Shown piece after piece: positions 34,810-44,038 of a stretch of DNA of 57,334 bases. The stretch lies in assembly GCA_004402915.1 (NCBI GenBank), contig SORU01000008.1:1-57334 (forward strand), written 5' to 3'. This stretch comes from Fidelibacterota bacterium MT.SAG.2. GTDB taxonomy: Bacteria > Fidelibacterota > SORT01. Each line of letters begins with the position of its first letter. The stretch's first letter is position 1. The notes under the pieces were generated by a model, which saw nothing but the letters and a program-made list of their open reading frames with translations, was not told the DNA's origin and did no database searches. A program made the translations under genes and the position numbers.

Positions 34810-35400
34810 ATGAATAATGTACAACGAAAGTTGATAGGCTTGATCGGAGCATTGCTGGCAATCATAGCCGGTTGGTACTTCTTCATTCATTTTCCTATAT
34901 CGGCTGAACTCGAACCCATTGATGCGAGGATCGAATTCATTGAAAATCAGATGGTTAAGGTAGAAGAAATGAAGGGTGGCATAAGTGAGCTGATTGATAA
35001 CCTCGAGGATGCAAGGGATGCGGTCATGTTATTGAAGTATAAAATGGGTTCAACACTCACCGTGGACTCCATTTTAATGAAAATACGTGTGCAGGCGCTC
35101 AAGCACGATTTACAAGTACAAACACTTGCGCCAAAATTATCGTTAAATTCATTTAATGATGAACAGCAGTACAACAAAGAGTCGGTAAAAGGATTGGTGA
35201 AGCTCCCCTTGGAGCTGAAATTAAGGGGAGAATATTTGAATTTCGCAAAGTTTATGGATGCGTTGAAGGAGGAAAGAATTTCATATTCTGTCGAAGATCT
35301 TCGTATCAGGCGAAAAGTTGATGAACTGCCTGTACTATCGTTTCAAGTAGTGATGTATCTTTATCTGATTATGAATGAATCAGAATTAAGTAAAACTTAA
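34810..35400 (+). CDS. pilO: PilO-like pilus assembly protein
   Basis: 196 aa. One N-terminal membrane helix (about 7-28), a coiled coil (about 35-75), then a ferredoxin-like periplasmic domain with LPLELKLRGEYLNFAKFMDAL, which is the PilO hallmark. Partner of PilN in the inner-membrane alignment complex. It directly follows the PilM-PilN fusion. Confidence 0.83.
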   Translation: MNNVQRKLIGLIGALLAIIAGWYFFIHFPISAELEPIDARIEFIENQMVKVEEMKGGISELIDNLEDARDAVMLLKYKMGSTLTVDSILMKIRVQALKHDLQVQTLAPKLSLNSFNDEQQYNKESVKGLVKLPLELKLRGEYLNFAKFMDALKEERISYSVEDLRIRRKVDELPVLSFQVVMYLYLIMNESELSKT

Positions 35401-35413
35401 AAGGCATAGGAAA

Positions 35414-35908
35414 TTGGCAACAAGACAAAAAATATTATTGGTGCTGCTCGGATTATCCGCTTCATATTATTTTTATGATCTTTTAAGCGGTGACGGTGAA
35501 GGAGGTATAGCCAACATCCCTGTAATTAAAAATTCCCCCGTTTCCATATTACCACTCCAGGATAAAACAGAACAAGTACAGCAGGCAGTTTTGTTATCTC
35601 CGGGTGAAGGAAATTTGTCAGTGAGTTATATAGGTGAATTACTCAATGATCCATTCTACAATCTGCAGTTTTTAGCGTTACTTTCCAAAACTTCCGACGG
35701 AGAATTTGTGGAGATCGATGCGCAGGACAGCAGTTTGATCTTATCCGGTATAGTGGACGAATGGGCTATAATAGGTGGAGAGATCTTTGAATTAAATAGT
35801 GAAGTTAAGGGGTACAAGTTAGTTGAGATCGGCGAGGAATATGCGATTTTAAAATCGGGGAATACAAAACTGAGGCTTGAATTAGGAGGCATAGAAGAAA
35901 ATGAATAA
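35414..35908 (+). CDS. PilP-like periplasmic protein
   Basis: 164 aa, TTG start at 35414 with AGGAAA before it. One N-terminal hydrophobic segment (about 6-25). The C-terminal part SSLILSGIVDEWAIIGGEIF, then VKGYKLVEIGEEYAIL, follows the PilP/MshK-type beta pattern. No lipobox. The position between PilO and the secretin, with an 8-base overlap, is the usual place of PilP. Confidence 0.66.
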   Translation: MATRQKILLVLLGLSASYYFYDLLSGDGEGGIANIPVIKNSPVSILPLQDKTEQVQQAVLLSPGEGNLSVSYIGELLNDPFYNLQFLALLSKTSDGEFVEIDAQDSSLILSGIVDEWAIIGGEIFELNSEVKGYKLVEIGEEYAILKSGNTKLRLELGGIEENE

Positions 35909-37241
35909 AAATAGATTTATTTATTGGAATACGATTCCATTTTTACTGTTATTCTTGATAGCGGTGACTGGAAACAAAGCTAATGCTAATTTGATATTGC
36001 AAAGCCATACTACAGCTGTAAGTATGGAATTAAAGAATGCTGATATTCAAGACGTATTACGGCTATTGGCAAAAAAACATAAATTGAATATTATAACAAG
36101 TCCGGAAGTTACAGGAGAAATCACTGTATCACTGAAGAATGTGAAGGTCAAAAGAGCCTTAGATGCTATAGTTAAAATGAATGGCTATGAATGGTTTCAG
36201 GAAGGTAACATCATTATGGTAAAGCCTTCCGACATGGAGATTCGAGGTGACAAGCTGACCAAAGTATACAAACTCAACTATGTTGACGCAGATAAAGTCA
36301 AAGATGCGCTGGCGGGTGTTATTAGTTCAAAAGGGGAGATCACTACTTTTGGAATGGCTGTAAAGGGAGGCGATTCCGAGAAAACCGGCGCCGCGAATGT
36401 CATTATCGTAACCGATGTTCCGCAAAACATTCCCAAAGTGAGCAGTGTGATCGCACAATTAGATGTCCCGATTCCACAGATAACCATAGAAGTTCAATTT
36501 GTTGAAACATCTATATCTGAAAATGAAGACATCGGAATAAATTGGACTACTAAGGCATCGGCCACCGGTGGTCCATCGTCATCACTCGGGACTGCCACCG
36601 GTTCAGCCAGTGCAGCAGGACAATCTCGTGGTTTCCCGTTGTTCGGCACGTGGGGTGGGTTGAATCTTGCAACCCTGACATTCCAGGAGTTTTCAGTGGT
36701 TATGGAGATGCTGCGCACAAGTGGGAATTCAAAGCTTCTTAATAATCCTACGCTCTCGACTTTAGACAATCAAGAGGCATTCACGGAGGTCAACACGGTG
36801 GTCCCGATTGCTGTTCCTCAAGCACAGAATACGGGTGGTCTTGCCGGAGGGTCTCTTATCCAAACATTGACTTTTGAGGATAAGAATATTGGAATATCTT
36901 TAAAGATAATCCCTCATGTAACGGAAAACGATTATGTTCTTCTTTCGATTACCACATCAGTGTCAGCGATAACGGGATTTACCGGTCCTGACAATGACAG
37001 GCCAATAACTTCTGAGCGGAGAGCCGATACCAAGATAATGGTAAAAGCAGGCAATACCGCGGCAATCGGCGGTTTGATAAAAGAAGACGAATTCATCAAC
37101 TATAAAAAAGTTCCCTATTTAAGCTCTATACCTATCTTGGGGAGATTGTTCATCCACAAGTCTGTGCAAAAGAATAAAAACGAATTACTGATATTCATCA
37201 CTCCTCGAATTCAGTATTTCCCTGATCTGATTTCAAAGTGA
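35901..37241 (+). CDS. pilQ: Secretin (PilQ/MshL/GspD-like)
   Basis: 446 aa, short for a secretin. Signal peptide to NKANA, then SMELKNADIQDVLRLLAKKH (STN/secretin N0-like), a second N-domain (KVYKLNYVDADKVKDAL) and the C-terminal gate and barrel: VEVQFVETSISENEDIG-type strand, SNPTLSTLDNQEA-type loop, IGGLIKEDE and PYLSSIPILGRLF, KNELLIFITPRI. Forms the outer-membrane channel. Only one or two N-domains are present, as in MshL-like secretins. Confidence 0.9.
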   Translation: MNKNRFIYWNTIPFLLLFLIAVTGNKANANLILQSHTTAVSMELKNADIQDVLRLLAKKHKLNIITSPEVTGEITVSLKNVKVKRALDAIVKMNGYEWFQEGNIIMVKPSDMEIRGDKLTKVYKLNYVDADKVKDALAGVISSKGEITTFGMAVKGGDSEKTGAANVIIVTDVPQNIPKVSSVIAQLDVPIPQITIEVQFVETSISENEDIGINWTTKASATGGPSSSLGTATGSASAAGQSRGFPLFGTWGGLNLATLTFQEFSVVMEMLRTSGNSKLLNNPTLSTLDNQEAFTEVNTVVPIAVPQAQNTGGLAGGSLIQTLTFEDKNIGISLKIIPHVTENDYVLLSITTSVSAITGFTGPDNDRPITSERRADTKIMVKAGNTAAIGGLIKEDEFINYKKVPYLSSIPILGRLFIHKSVQKNKNELLIFITPRIQYFPDLISK

Positions 37242-37283
37242 TTAGTGATTTTTGATATTCGACATAGCGTAGTGAGACGATAA

Positions 37284-38348
37284 GTGGAAATATTCGAACT
37301 ACTTAAATTTGCCGTTGATTCGGGGGGATCTGACCTTCATTTGTCGGTTGGCGTTCCACCGATGTTAAGACTTGACGGTAGAATGAAAAAAGTTGATTCC
37401 CCGCCTCTTGAGAAAGAAGAAGTCGACAGGTTGATTTATGACGTAATGACCGAAGACCAGCGGAGGATTCTCGAAGAAACTCTGGAGTTGGATTTCTCAA
37501 GAGAGTTGAAGGGTATCGGCAGATTCAGGATAAATGTCTTTTACGGAAGATTAGGTAAGGGCGCCGTATTAAGAGTGATAAATTCAGATATTCTGAGTTT
37601 TGACCAGCTTGGCTTACCGGAGATTTTAAAAGAATTTGCATCGATGGACAAAGGATTGGTCTTGGTGACGGGACCTACCGGTTCGGGAAAATCCACAACG
37701 CTTGCCACGATGATAGATTATATTAACAGCAACTACGAGTATCACATAATTACCATAGAGGACCCGATAGAATTCATCCACAAGCCGAAAAAGTCTCTGA
37801 TCAACCAGAGAGAACTTCACACTAATACATTGTCCTTCTCCAATGCCTTAAGGTCATCACTCAGGGAAGATCCTGACGTGATCCTTGTGGGAGAGTTAAG
37901 AGACCTTGAAACGACTTCATTGGCGATAACAGCCGCCGAGACGGGGCATTTGGTTTTCGGGACTCTACACACAAATTCCGCAGCCAAGACGGTGAACAGA
38001 ATAATCGACCAATATCCGGCGGAAGAACAGAGCCAGGTCAGAACTATGTTGGCTGAGTCGCTGAGGGGGGTGGTTGCTCAAATATTGCTGCCTAAAAGAG
38101 GAGGGGGGAGAGTCGGCGCATTTGAGATTCTGCTTTGCACACCCGCAGCTTCAAATATGATTCGTGAAGATAAGATATTCCAGCTCGATTCGATCATTCA
38201 AACAAGCATGAAAATTGGAATGGCTACAATGGACCAATCGCTGGCTAATCTAATCAAAGAGGGATTGATAGAGCCTGAAGACGCATATAAACATTCTCGT
38301 GACGCTAAATCAGTCGCCAAACTCGCGGGACTGGCAACTATTGAATAA
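37284..38348 (+). CDS. pilT: PilT-type ATPase (first copy)
   Basis: 354 aa, GTG start. N-terminal GGSDLHLSVGVPPMLRLDGR, Walker A GPTGSGKST (130-138), Asp box TIEDPIEF, Walker B DPDVILVGELRD, His box TGHLVFGTLHTNSA and the C-terminal IREDKIFQLDSIIQTS and GMATMDQSL. These are PilT retraction-motor features; extension motors of the PilB type have an N1 domain and a zinc motif, which are absent. Confidence 0.9.
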   Translation: MEIFELLKFAVDSGGSDLHLSVGVPPMLRLDGRMKKVDSPPLEKEEVDRLIYDVMTEDQRRILEETLELDFSRELKGIGRFRINVFYGRLGKGAVLRVINSDILSFDQLGLPEILKEFASMDKGLVLVTGPTGSGKSTTLATMIDYINSNYEYHIITIEDPIEFIHKPKKSLINQRELHTNTLSFSNALRSSLREDPDVILVGELRDLETTSLAITAAETGHLVFGTLHTNSAAKTVNRIIDQYPAEEQSQVRTMLAESLRGVVAQILLPKRGGGRVGAFEILLCTPAASNMIREDKIFQLDSIIQTSMKIGMATMDQSLANLIKEGLIEPEDAYKHSRDAKSVAKLAGLATIE

Positions 38349-38378
38349 AACAGACTTCATAGCGCGGAAGATAGAATC

Positions 38379-39524
38379 ATGGATCTGACTCCGCTATTCA
38401 ACCTAATGGCGCAGAAGGAGGCTTCCGACATGTTCATCACTGCGGACTCTCCTGTATATTTTAAAATTAAAGGTTCTATACATACAGTTGCGGACCGGAT
38501 TGTGAAGGCAGACGAGATAGAGGAAATGATCTCTCATCTCATTACGGGCGATGCATATAAAACATTCAAAGAAAAAAAGGACTTTGACTCTAGCTTGTTC
38601 GTGGAGGGAGTCGGAAGGTTCAGATTGAATTTTTTTGTCCAGAAGGGAACACCGGGAATGGTGGCAAGGCGGATTTCCACCGAGATTCCCACATTAGAAA
38701 GTCTTGAATTACCTCCACAACTTGCTGATGTCGCAATGATGAATTTAGGTCTTGTTCTTATCGTAGGAGGAACGGGTTCCGGAAAATCAACCACATTAGC
38801 GGCAATGATAAACCACAGAAACAGTAACAAAGATGGGCATATTATTACTATCGAGGACCCTGTAGAATTTGTACATGAGCACAAAAAAAGCATTATAACG
38901 CAACGAGAGATCGGGTCGGACAGTGAATCGTACCGCACCGCTCTCAGAGGCGCTCTGAGGCAAGCGCCGGACGTTTTACTAATCGGTGAAATTCGTGACA
39001 GGGAATCAATGGAGGCAGCGATTTCATTTGCGGAAACGGGTCATCTTGTCCTCGGAACACTGCACGCGAATAACGCACCTCAGACTTTGGACAGGATCTT
39101 GGGGTTTTTCCCGCATGACATGCATGATATGCTGAGGCTTCAACTATCACAAAATCTCAATGCTGTTCTTGCGCAAAGGCTGATAAAATCAAAAAGAAGA
39201 AATGAACGGTTTGTGGCAGTGGAGTTCATGACGCTGACTTCACGTGTATCCGATCTTATACTTAAAGGCGAATTTCAAACCCTCAAGAATGCCATTGAAC
39301 GTTCCGCGGGTCAAGGAATGATCTCATTTGATGAATCATTATATCAGTTGTATAAAGCGGGAAGGATAGACGTAGAAACGGCTTTGGCGAACTCAGATTC
39401 TCCTACGGATCTCCAATTACGGATACGATCTGAAGAGGAATCCGAGATGCCGACGAATATTAAATTAGCAGATGAGGAGAGCGGAAGCGATCAGAGTGAA
39501 GAGGAATCATCGGAGTTTGAATAG
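38379..39524 (+). CDS. PilT/PilU-type ATPase (second copy)
   Basis: 381 aa. ASDMFITADSPVYFKIKG, Walker A GGTGSGKST (130-138), Asp box TIEDPVEF, His box TGHLVLGTLHANNAPQTLDR, and C-terminal GQGMISFDESLYQLYKAGRI, followed by a long acidic tail (SEEESEMP, EESGSDQSEEESSEFE). The tail and the sequence near the Walker motifs are PilU-like. It lies 30 bases after the first copy, so the two motors are probably co-expressed. Confidence 0.9.
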   Translation: MDLTPLFNLMAQKEASDMFITADSPVYFKIKGSIHTVADRIVKADEIEEMISHLITGDAYKTFKEKKDFDSSLFVEGVGRFRLNFFVQKGTPGMVARRISTEIPTLESLELPPQLADVAMMNLGLVLIVGGTGSGKSTTLAAMINHRNSNKDGHIITIEDPVEFVHEHKKSIITQREIGSDSESYRTALRGALRQAPDVLLIGEIRDRESMEAAISFAETGHLVLGTLHANNAPQTLDRILGFFPHDMHDMLRLQLSQNLNAVLAQRLIKSKRRNERFVAVEFMTLTSRVSDLILKGEFQTLKNAIERSAGQGMISFDESLYQLYKAGRIDVETALANSDSPTDLQLRIRSEEESEMPTNIKLADEESGSDQSEEESSEFE

Positions 39525-39544
39525 CTTCATAATTTGGATATGTC

Positions 39545-39946
39545 TTGATCTATGAACTGAAATCTTTCGATGTCTGGACAGTCGCGAGGACAGTATTTAT
39601 TATTGCTCTGATAATCCATCTGCTTCTCGGCTTAACCGGTTCGGTGCTTATTATGTTCGGTCTGAGTGCGATGAATTCAGTGTGGGATGATTCAGATACA
39701 ATTTATGAAGAATCTTCGCCGGAAGATTCAAAAATGCCGCTGCTTATTATTTTCATCTTTGTAGTCTCGATAGGATTATCATTCGGGTACATGATTTTGT
39801 CAGCAATTGTAACACTGATTTATAATAAGATGTCAGGCATTGTAGGGGGAATCGAAGTCGATCTGAATGAACTTTCGCAGATAAAGAAGACTAAACTGTT
39901 ACCAAAAGCGCCCAAAGCTCCTGAAGAGGAAGAATCGCTTAGTTGA
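39545..39946 (+). CDS. Small membrane protein, DUF3566-like
   Basis: 133 aa with two hydrophobic segments (about 14-40 and 65-90). The C-terminal IYNKMSGIVGGIEVDLNEL resembles the DUF3566 end, where a second helix leads into a YN-x-x-GG pattern. TTG start at 39545. It overlaps gltX (TTGA). Function unknown; the acidic, Pro-rich tail is cytoplasmic-looking. Confidence 0.6.
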   Translation: MIYELKSFDVWTVARTVFIIALIIHLLLGLTGSVLIMFGLSAMNSVWDDSDTIYEESSPEDSKMPLLIIFIFVVSIGLSFGYMILSAIVTLIYNKMSGIVGGIEVDLNELSQIKKTKLLPKAPKAPEEEESLS

Positions 39947-41376
39947 CCGAAATCCTTGAACAAGTAAGGGTGCGGTTTGCGCCAAGCCCTACCGGACATC
40001 TGCACGTCGGCGGAGCAAGAACAGCTCTTTTTAACTATCTCTTTGCCAAAAATCATGACGGTAAATTTCTACTTCGCATTGAAGATACCGACAGAGAGCG
40101 ATCCGAAGAGAGTTTTGTGACAGAAATAAATCAAAGCCTCCAATGGTTGGGCTTAAATTGGGACGAAGAACCGCTTCGCCAGTCCGAGCGAATGGAAATT
40201 TATCTGAATACAGCAACAGAGCTAATTTCAACTAACAATGCGTATCACTGCTTTTGTGAACCGGATGAGTTGGACGAAAAACGGAAAACAGCGCAGCAGA
40301 ACAAAAAACAGTATAAATACGACAAAAAATGCCGTAATCTTGAAAAAGCCGAGGTTGAAATTCGTTTGAAGAATGGGGATAAGTCCGCTGTTAGATTCGC
40401 TGTTCCAAACGTAGGGGAAACAGTTGTGCACGATCTTGTGTATGGCGATGTGCAGTTCAACAACAATGAGATAGACGACTTCATAATCGTGCGAAGAAAC
40501 GGAACACCCACTTATCAGTTAGCCGTTGTGGCTGACGATAATGATATGAAAATATCTCATGTAATACGAGGTGACGATCACCTTTCAAATACTCCCAAGC
40601 AGCTGCTCATATTCAAGGCTTTAGCTGTCAAACCGCCTCTTTACGCTCATCTTCCATTGATTATGGGGCAAGATGGCAAGAGACTCTCGAAACGACATGG
40701 CGCTGTTTCTGTGGCTGAATTTCAAATTGAAGGGATTTTCCCGGAGGCGCTTCTGAATCATCTCGCTCTACTCGGGTGGTCGCCCAAAGATGACACGGAA
40801 TTTATGGCTATTGATGAATTGATAAGACGCTTTAAGATCAAGGATGTATCCAAGAGAAGCGCGATCTTCGACTATAAAAAATTGATATGGTTGAACGGGC
40901 AGCATCTCTCCTCGAAAAGCGCAGAAGAGCTTCTGCCGATTGTTTCAACCGATTGGGGAATAACTCTGGATACAGAAATTGATGACGTCTATTTGAAAAA
41001 AGTTTTGGAACTGGTTAAAGCGCGCGCAAAGACCAGAGAAGAGTTGATAAATTTCGGAAAATATTTCTTCGAAGACCCAGACAGCTACGACGAGAAGGGA
41101 AGAAATAAACACTGGAATGACAACAGCGTTAATTCAAATGTCCGACAACTTGTTAAAAAATTAGAAGAATTAAATTCATTCAGAGAAGAAAAGATAGAGG
41201 AAGTCTTACGGTCAACCGCTGAAACGCTTGGAATCAAAGCCGCTGAACTGATTCACCCGGTTAGGTTAGCTCTCACCGGCTTTTCAGTAAGTCCGAGCCT
41301 CTTTGAAATAATGGAATTACTCGGAAAAGAGCTGTCGGTGCGACGAATAAAATCCGCTTTAAACAAACTTCCTTGA
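39943..41376 (+). CDS. gltX: Glutamyl-tRNA synthetase
   Basis: Charges tRNA-Glu. HIGH region APSPTGHLHVGGARTA (13-28), then FLLRIEDTDRERS, and the KMSKS-type KRLSKRHGAVSV near 245-256. The C-terminal anticodon-binding part contains LIHPVRLALTGFSVSP and the usual ELLGKE. Length 477 aa is standard. TTG start at 39943. It is convergent with, and 1 base from, the DUF3179 gene. Confidence 0.95.
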   Translation: MTEILEQVRVRFAPSPTGHLHVGGARTALFNYLFAKNHDGKFLLRIEDTDRERSEESFVTEINQSLQWLGLNWDEEPLRQSERMEIYLNTATELISTNNAYHCFCEPDELDEKRKTAQQNKKQYKYDKKCRNLEKAEVEIRLKNGDKSAVRFAVPNVGETVVHDLVYGDVQFNNNEIDDFIIVRRNGTPTYQLAVVADDNDMKISHVIRGDDHLSNTPKQLLIFKALAVKPPLYAHLPLIMGQDGKRLSKRHGAVSVAEFQIEGIFPEALLNHLALLGWSPKDDTEFMAIDELIRRFKIKDVSKRSAIFDYKKLIWLNGQHLSSKSAEELLPIVSTDWGITLDTEIDDVYLKKVLELVKARAKTREELINFGKYFFEDPDSYDEKGRNKHWNDNSVNSNVRQLVKKLEELNSFREEKIEEVLRSTAETLGIKAAELIHPVRLALTGFSVSPSLFEIMELLGKELSVRRIKSALNKLP

Positions 41377-41377
41377 G

Positions 41378-42424
41378 TTATTCCGATGGGTTCCAGATAG
41401 CTGTTCTCGGATAAAACCCTCTCCACCCGAACCAAAATGCCTGGGTTCCTACCAATGGTTCAAGTTTCTGACCTTTTAACTTTCCTTCTAACGCTTCGCC
41501 GCTCAAGCCATTCCAGAGTGTACCCGTCTCAATATCTCTGACGTAATGCCCTTCCGGGGATTCGGCTGTCTCGAAGGTATAAAGCTGTTCTCCGATTTGC
41601 CTGCTAAAGGCGGTTGCCGCATCAGCGTCTTTAGAGAATACGACAAGCAGATTTATTCCGGCGATTGAATAATTTACTGAGTTTATCCCGACGAAATATT
41701 TGTGAGGGAATACAAGAGGAATATCGTCAACGATGAGACCCAGGACTTTATCTTTACCATCGAGTCTCCTGTCGAAATTCACCGTTCCAACTATACCGAG
41801 CCTTTCTCTTGATCGGTTATATCTATCATAACTCGATCTGGTTGTGAACCTGCTTTTTAAGAGAACTTTCGAGTCCGGGTGGATTTTTTTCCATTCACTC
41901 CACTTTAGATGTTGAACGGGTAATGATTTTAGTTGGGTGCCTTTATACTTTCCCTTAATGGCTTTCCCCGTTACGTGGCTCCAGTAGCTCCCCGTTTCCC
42001 TGTCGTACATCACAAGCGCGTCCCTCCAGAGATTTCCGGATACGCCGAAACTGTTTATTTTTCCATCAAATTCCCGGACATACACGATGCCGGTGAAACA
42101 AAGAGGTCACCAGGTTACCGAAACATGAACTCCGCCGACATAATCGTTTACTATCTCATGCCTGTCCAAATGCCAGGTGGAATAAGCCCTTGCATCGCCG
42201 TTGATGACTAATCCAAGGACGAGCTCGTCATCATTCATAAACTTTTCGGCTTCAGGAACTGTCTTAAATATTGGATCGTCTAAAGCGGGAATTCCATCAG
42301 CGGGGAGGATTTTATACATTTTGACGCCTTCTATCATTTCGTAAGAACCCCTTTGCGAATAACCCATTTTTACGTTAGGCACCATTATGGTTATAAAAAT
42401 AAGAAGAATAGAACCCAAATTCAT
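41378..42424 (-). CDS. DUF3179 family protein with a predicted selenocysteine (in-frame TGA)
   Basis: The frame is open to 42610 except for one TGA at 42109-42107. Upstream of it are ADGIPALDDP, LVINGDARAYSTWHLDR and HEIVNDYVGGVHVSVTW. Downstream are PLCFTGIVYVREFDG, FGVSGNLWRDALVMYDRETG and the C-terminal GTLWNGLSGEALEG, all in register. DUF3179 relatives read VT(W/Y)CPLC here, so the TGA takes the place of the first Cys and gives U106-P-L-C109. A SECIS-like hairpin follows. I start at ATG 42424 (a hydrophobic MNLGSILLIFITIM); a TTG at 42610 would add an N-terminal membrane-like stretch. 348 aa. The family's function is unknown; the pair is probably a redox site. Confidence 0.82.
42074..42093 (-). 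promoter_or_regulatory. SECIS-like hairpin in the DUF3179 mRNA
   Basis: On the minus strand, 13 bases after the TGA, CCGGCAT pairs with ATG-T-CCGG around the loop CGTGT, leaving one bulged U. The stem can extend with UUC/GAA. The loop starts 20 bases after the TGA and has G as its second base, as bacterial SECIS elements prefer. Seen as a possible fold; function inferred. Confidence 0.6.
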
Positions 42425-42936
42425 GGTCTTAATAGATCTTTTATAGCTGAAAATCCAAGTCAACATGCTCAAGTATACAACGCAGACATTGGTATTACTG
42501 TAATTAATAATACAAGCGCAGTAATTGGCTTTATTTGCATGGTTAGAGCAGAATTTACATTGAAAAATAAAGAAGTCAATATAATGTGCCGCCTGAGTTA
42601 TCAACAGCAAGGTGGTTAAAGTATAGATTTAATGAATTACCAATAAAGATTGCTCTCAAGGCATATACGCAGTAATATATTATGAGTATTCTGATAATAA
42701 TTTCGATTTTTTATTCAATTATGAACAAGTTATCAACATTCAATTTATCTGTTTGATTATTATGTGGATAAACTACGGTAGCTATACAATATGATGAATA
42801 TGAAAATAAGAGTTTAGAATATATAGTGGAAAGTTAAGAATTTTTTGAGATAAATAATGGATGGTTACAGAATAACAACAGGGCTGCTGTAAAAAATCCT
42901 TAACAAACGCAGCATGCCAATTTATATTAAACCATA
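42425..42936. other. AT-rich region between the DUF3179 and ArsR genes
   Basis: The stretch 42425-42610 is an open minus-strand extension of the DUF3179 frame and may or may not be translated. The stretch 42620-42936 is very AT-rich with no gene, RNA or clear promoter that I can support. Confidence 0.45.
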
Positions 42937-43275
42937 ATGGCTAAATATAATGCAAACTCAATTAACAGTACTCTATCGGCTTTGTCTGATCCAACTCGCA
43001 GGGCTATAGTCGAGCGATTAGCCAGAGGAAAACATTCGGTTCTTCAAATAGCTAAGCCTTTTAAAATGTCTTTGCCCGCCGTGTCAAAGCATTTAAAGGT
43101 TCTTGAAAAAGCAGGTTTGATCCACAGAGAAGTAAACGGCGGAGTGCATACTTTAAATCTTGTGGCAGAACCAATGAAAAACGCCATCGATTGGCTGAAC
43201 AAATACAGAGTCTTCTGGGAAGGGCAGTTTGATTCTTTAACATATTATCTAAATAACGAGAAAGAGAAGGAGTAG
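42937..43275 (+). CDS. ArsR-family transcriptional regulator
   Basis: 112 aa winged-helix protein. LSALSDPTRRAIVERLARGK is the family start, followed by the recognition region LPAVSKHLKVLEKAGLI and wing REVNGGVHTLNL. No metal-binding Cys pairs are visible. It is followed after 3 bases by an SRPBCC gene, the usual partner of this ArsR subfamily. Confidence 0.88.
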   Translation: MAKYNANSINSTLSALSDPTRRAIVERLARGKHSVLQIAKPFKMSLPAVSKHLKVLEKAGLIHREVNGGVHTLNLVAEPMKNAIDWLNKYRVFWEGQFDSLTYYLNNEKEKE

Positions 43276-43278
43276 AGT

Positions 43279-43719
43279 ATGAATGACGTCAAAGAGCAGG
43301 AAAATGTAGTTTTAAACATGAGTCGAAAATTTGAAGCGACTGTAGAGAAGGTTTGGGATGCATGGACAAATCCGGTTATCATATCAAAATGGTGGTTACC
43401 GGATGGATTTACCGAACCAATGCCGAATGAGGTGGATCTAAAAGTGGGAGGCGGTTTCAAATTTCATATGCAACCGCCGGAAGGCGATGCATTTTATGCT
43501 CATGGGATATTTAAAGAGATAATACCGAACAAACTCATTAAATCTACCTGGTAATGGAGTCATTCAGATCAGGAAACTCTATTAACCATAGAGTTTAAGG
43601 AGTCTGACGGCGGTACCGAGCTGATCCTGATTCACGAGTTATTCATGGATGAAGCTCAACGTGAGTTACACACTGACGGCTGGCAGAAATGCTTTGATAG
43701 AATTGAAAATCTATTTTAA
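43279..43719 (+). pseudogene. SRPBCC/AHSA1-like protein interrupted by a TAA
   Basis: The first part (VVLNMSRKFEATVEKVWDAW, ISKWWLPDGF, HGIFKEIIPNKLIKSTW) ends at TAA 43552-43554. The same frame then continues as WSHSDQETLLTIEF, GGTELILIHELF and DGWQKCFDRIENLF to a TAA at 43717-43719, completing the family fold. Relatives read W-(E/R)-W where this has W-stop-W, so a GAA-to-TAA change fits. TAA cannot encode selenocysteine. Either a pseudogene or a sequence error. Confidence 0.75.
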
Positions 43720-44038
43720 TTAAACGAATACAGTTTTATTAAGAGTTCTATATTGTTATTGAGAAGTTAAATAATTTATCGTCCAACCGCTTAACCCGAT
43801 AATTCGGAAAGAAGATATAAAAGCTTAAATTGAATTAAAAAGTGAAATTGTAACCGATAGCAGTTTCATCGCTATGTTTGAGACAATATTTATTTTCTAA
43901 TTCTTGAATTTGATTATCTGCTGAACTTTATATAGTTATTTCATTAAATTACATAAAACGTAACTGTTTCGCCTTGACAATCAATGGTTCTGAGAGCTAA
44001 CTTCTGTAATAACTGAACACTAAATAAGGACAGATACC
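43720..44038. other. 319-base AT-rich intergenic region before selD
   Basis: No gene seen. It carries a plausible sigma-70 promoter at 43974-44003. The rest shows nothing I can support. Confidence 0.5.
43974..44003 (+). promoter_or_regulatory. Promoter for selD
   Basis: TTGACA (43974-43979), 18 bases, TAACTT (43998-44003). The predicted start near 44010 gives a 29-base leader with Shine-Dalgarno AAGGA at 44026-44030, 8 bases before the proposed ATT start. Confidence 0.5.

Noticed and set aside
43552-43554. Stop in the SRPBCC gene as recoding
   Set aside because: The codon is TAA, which is not used for selenocysteine.
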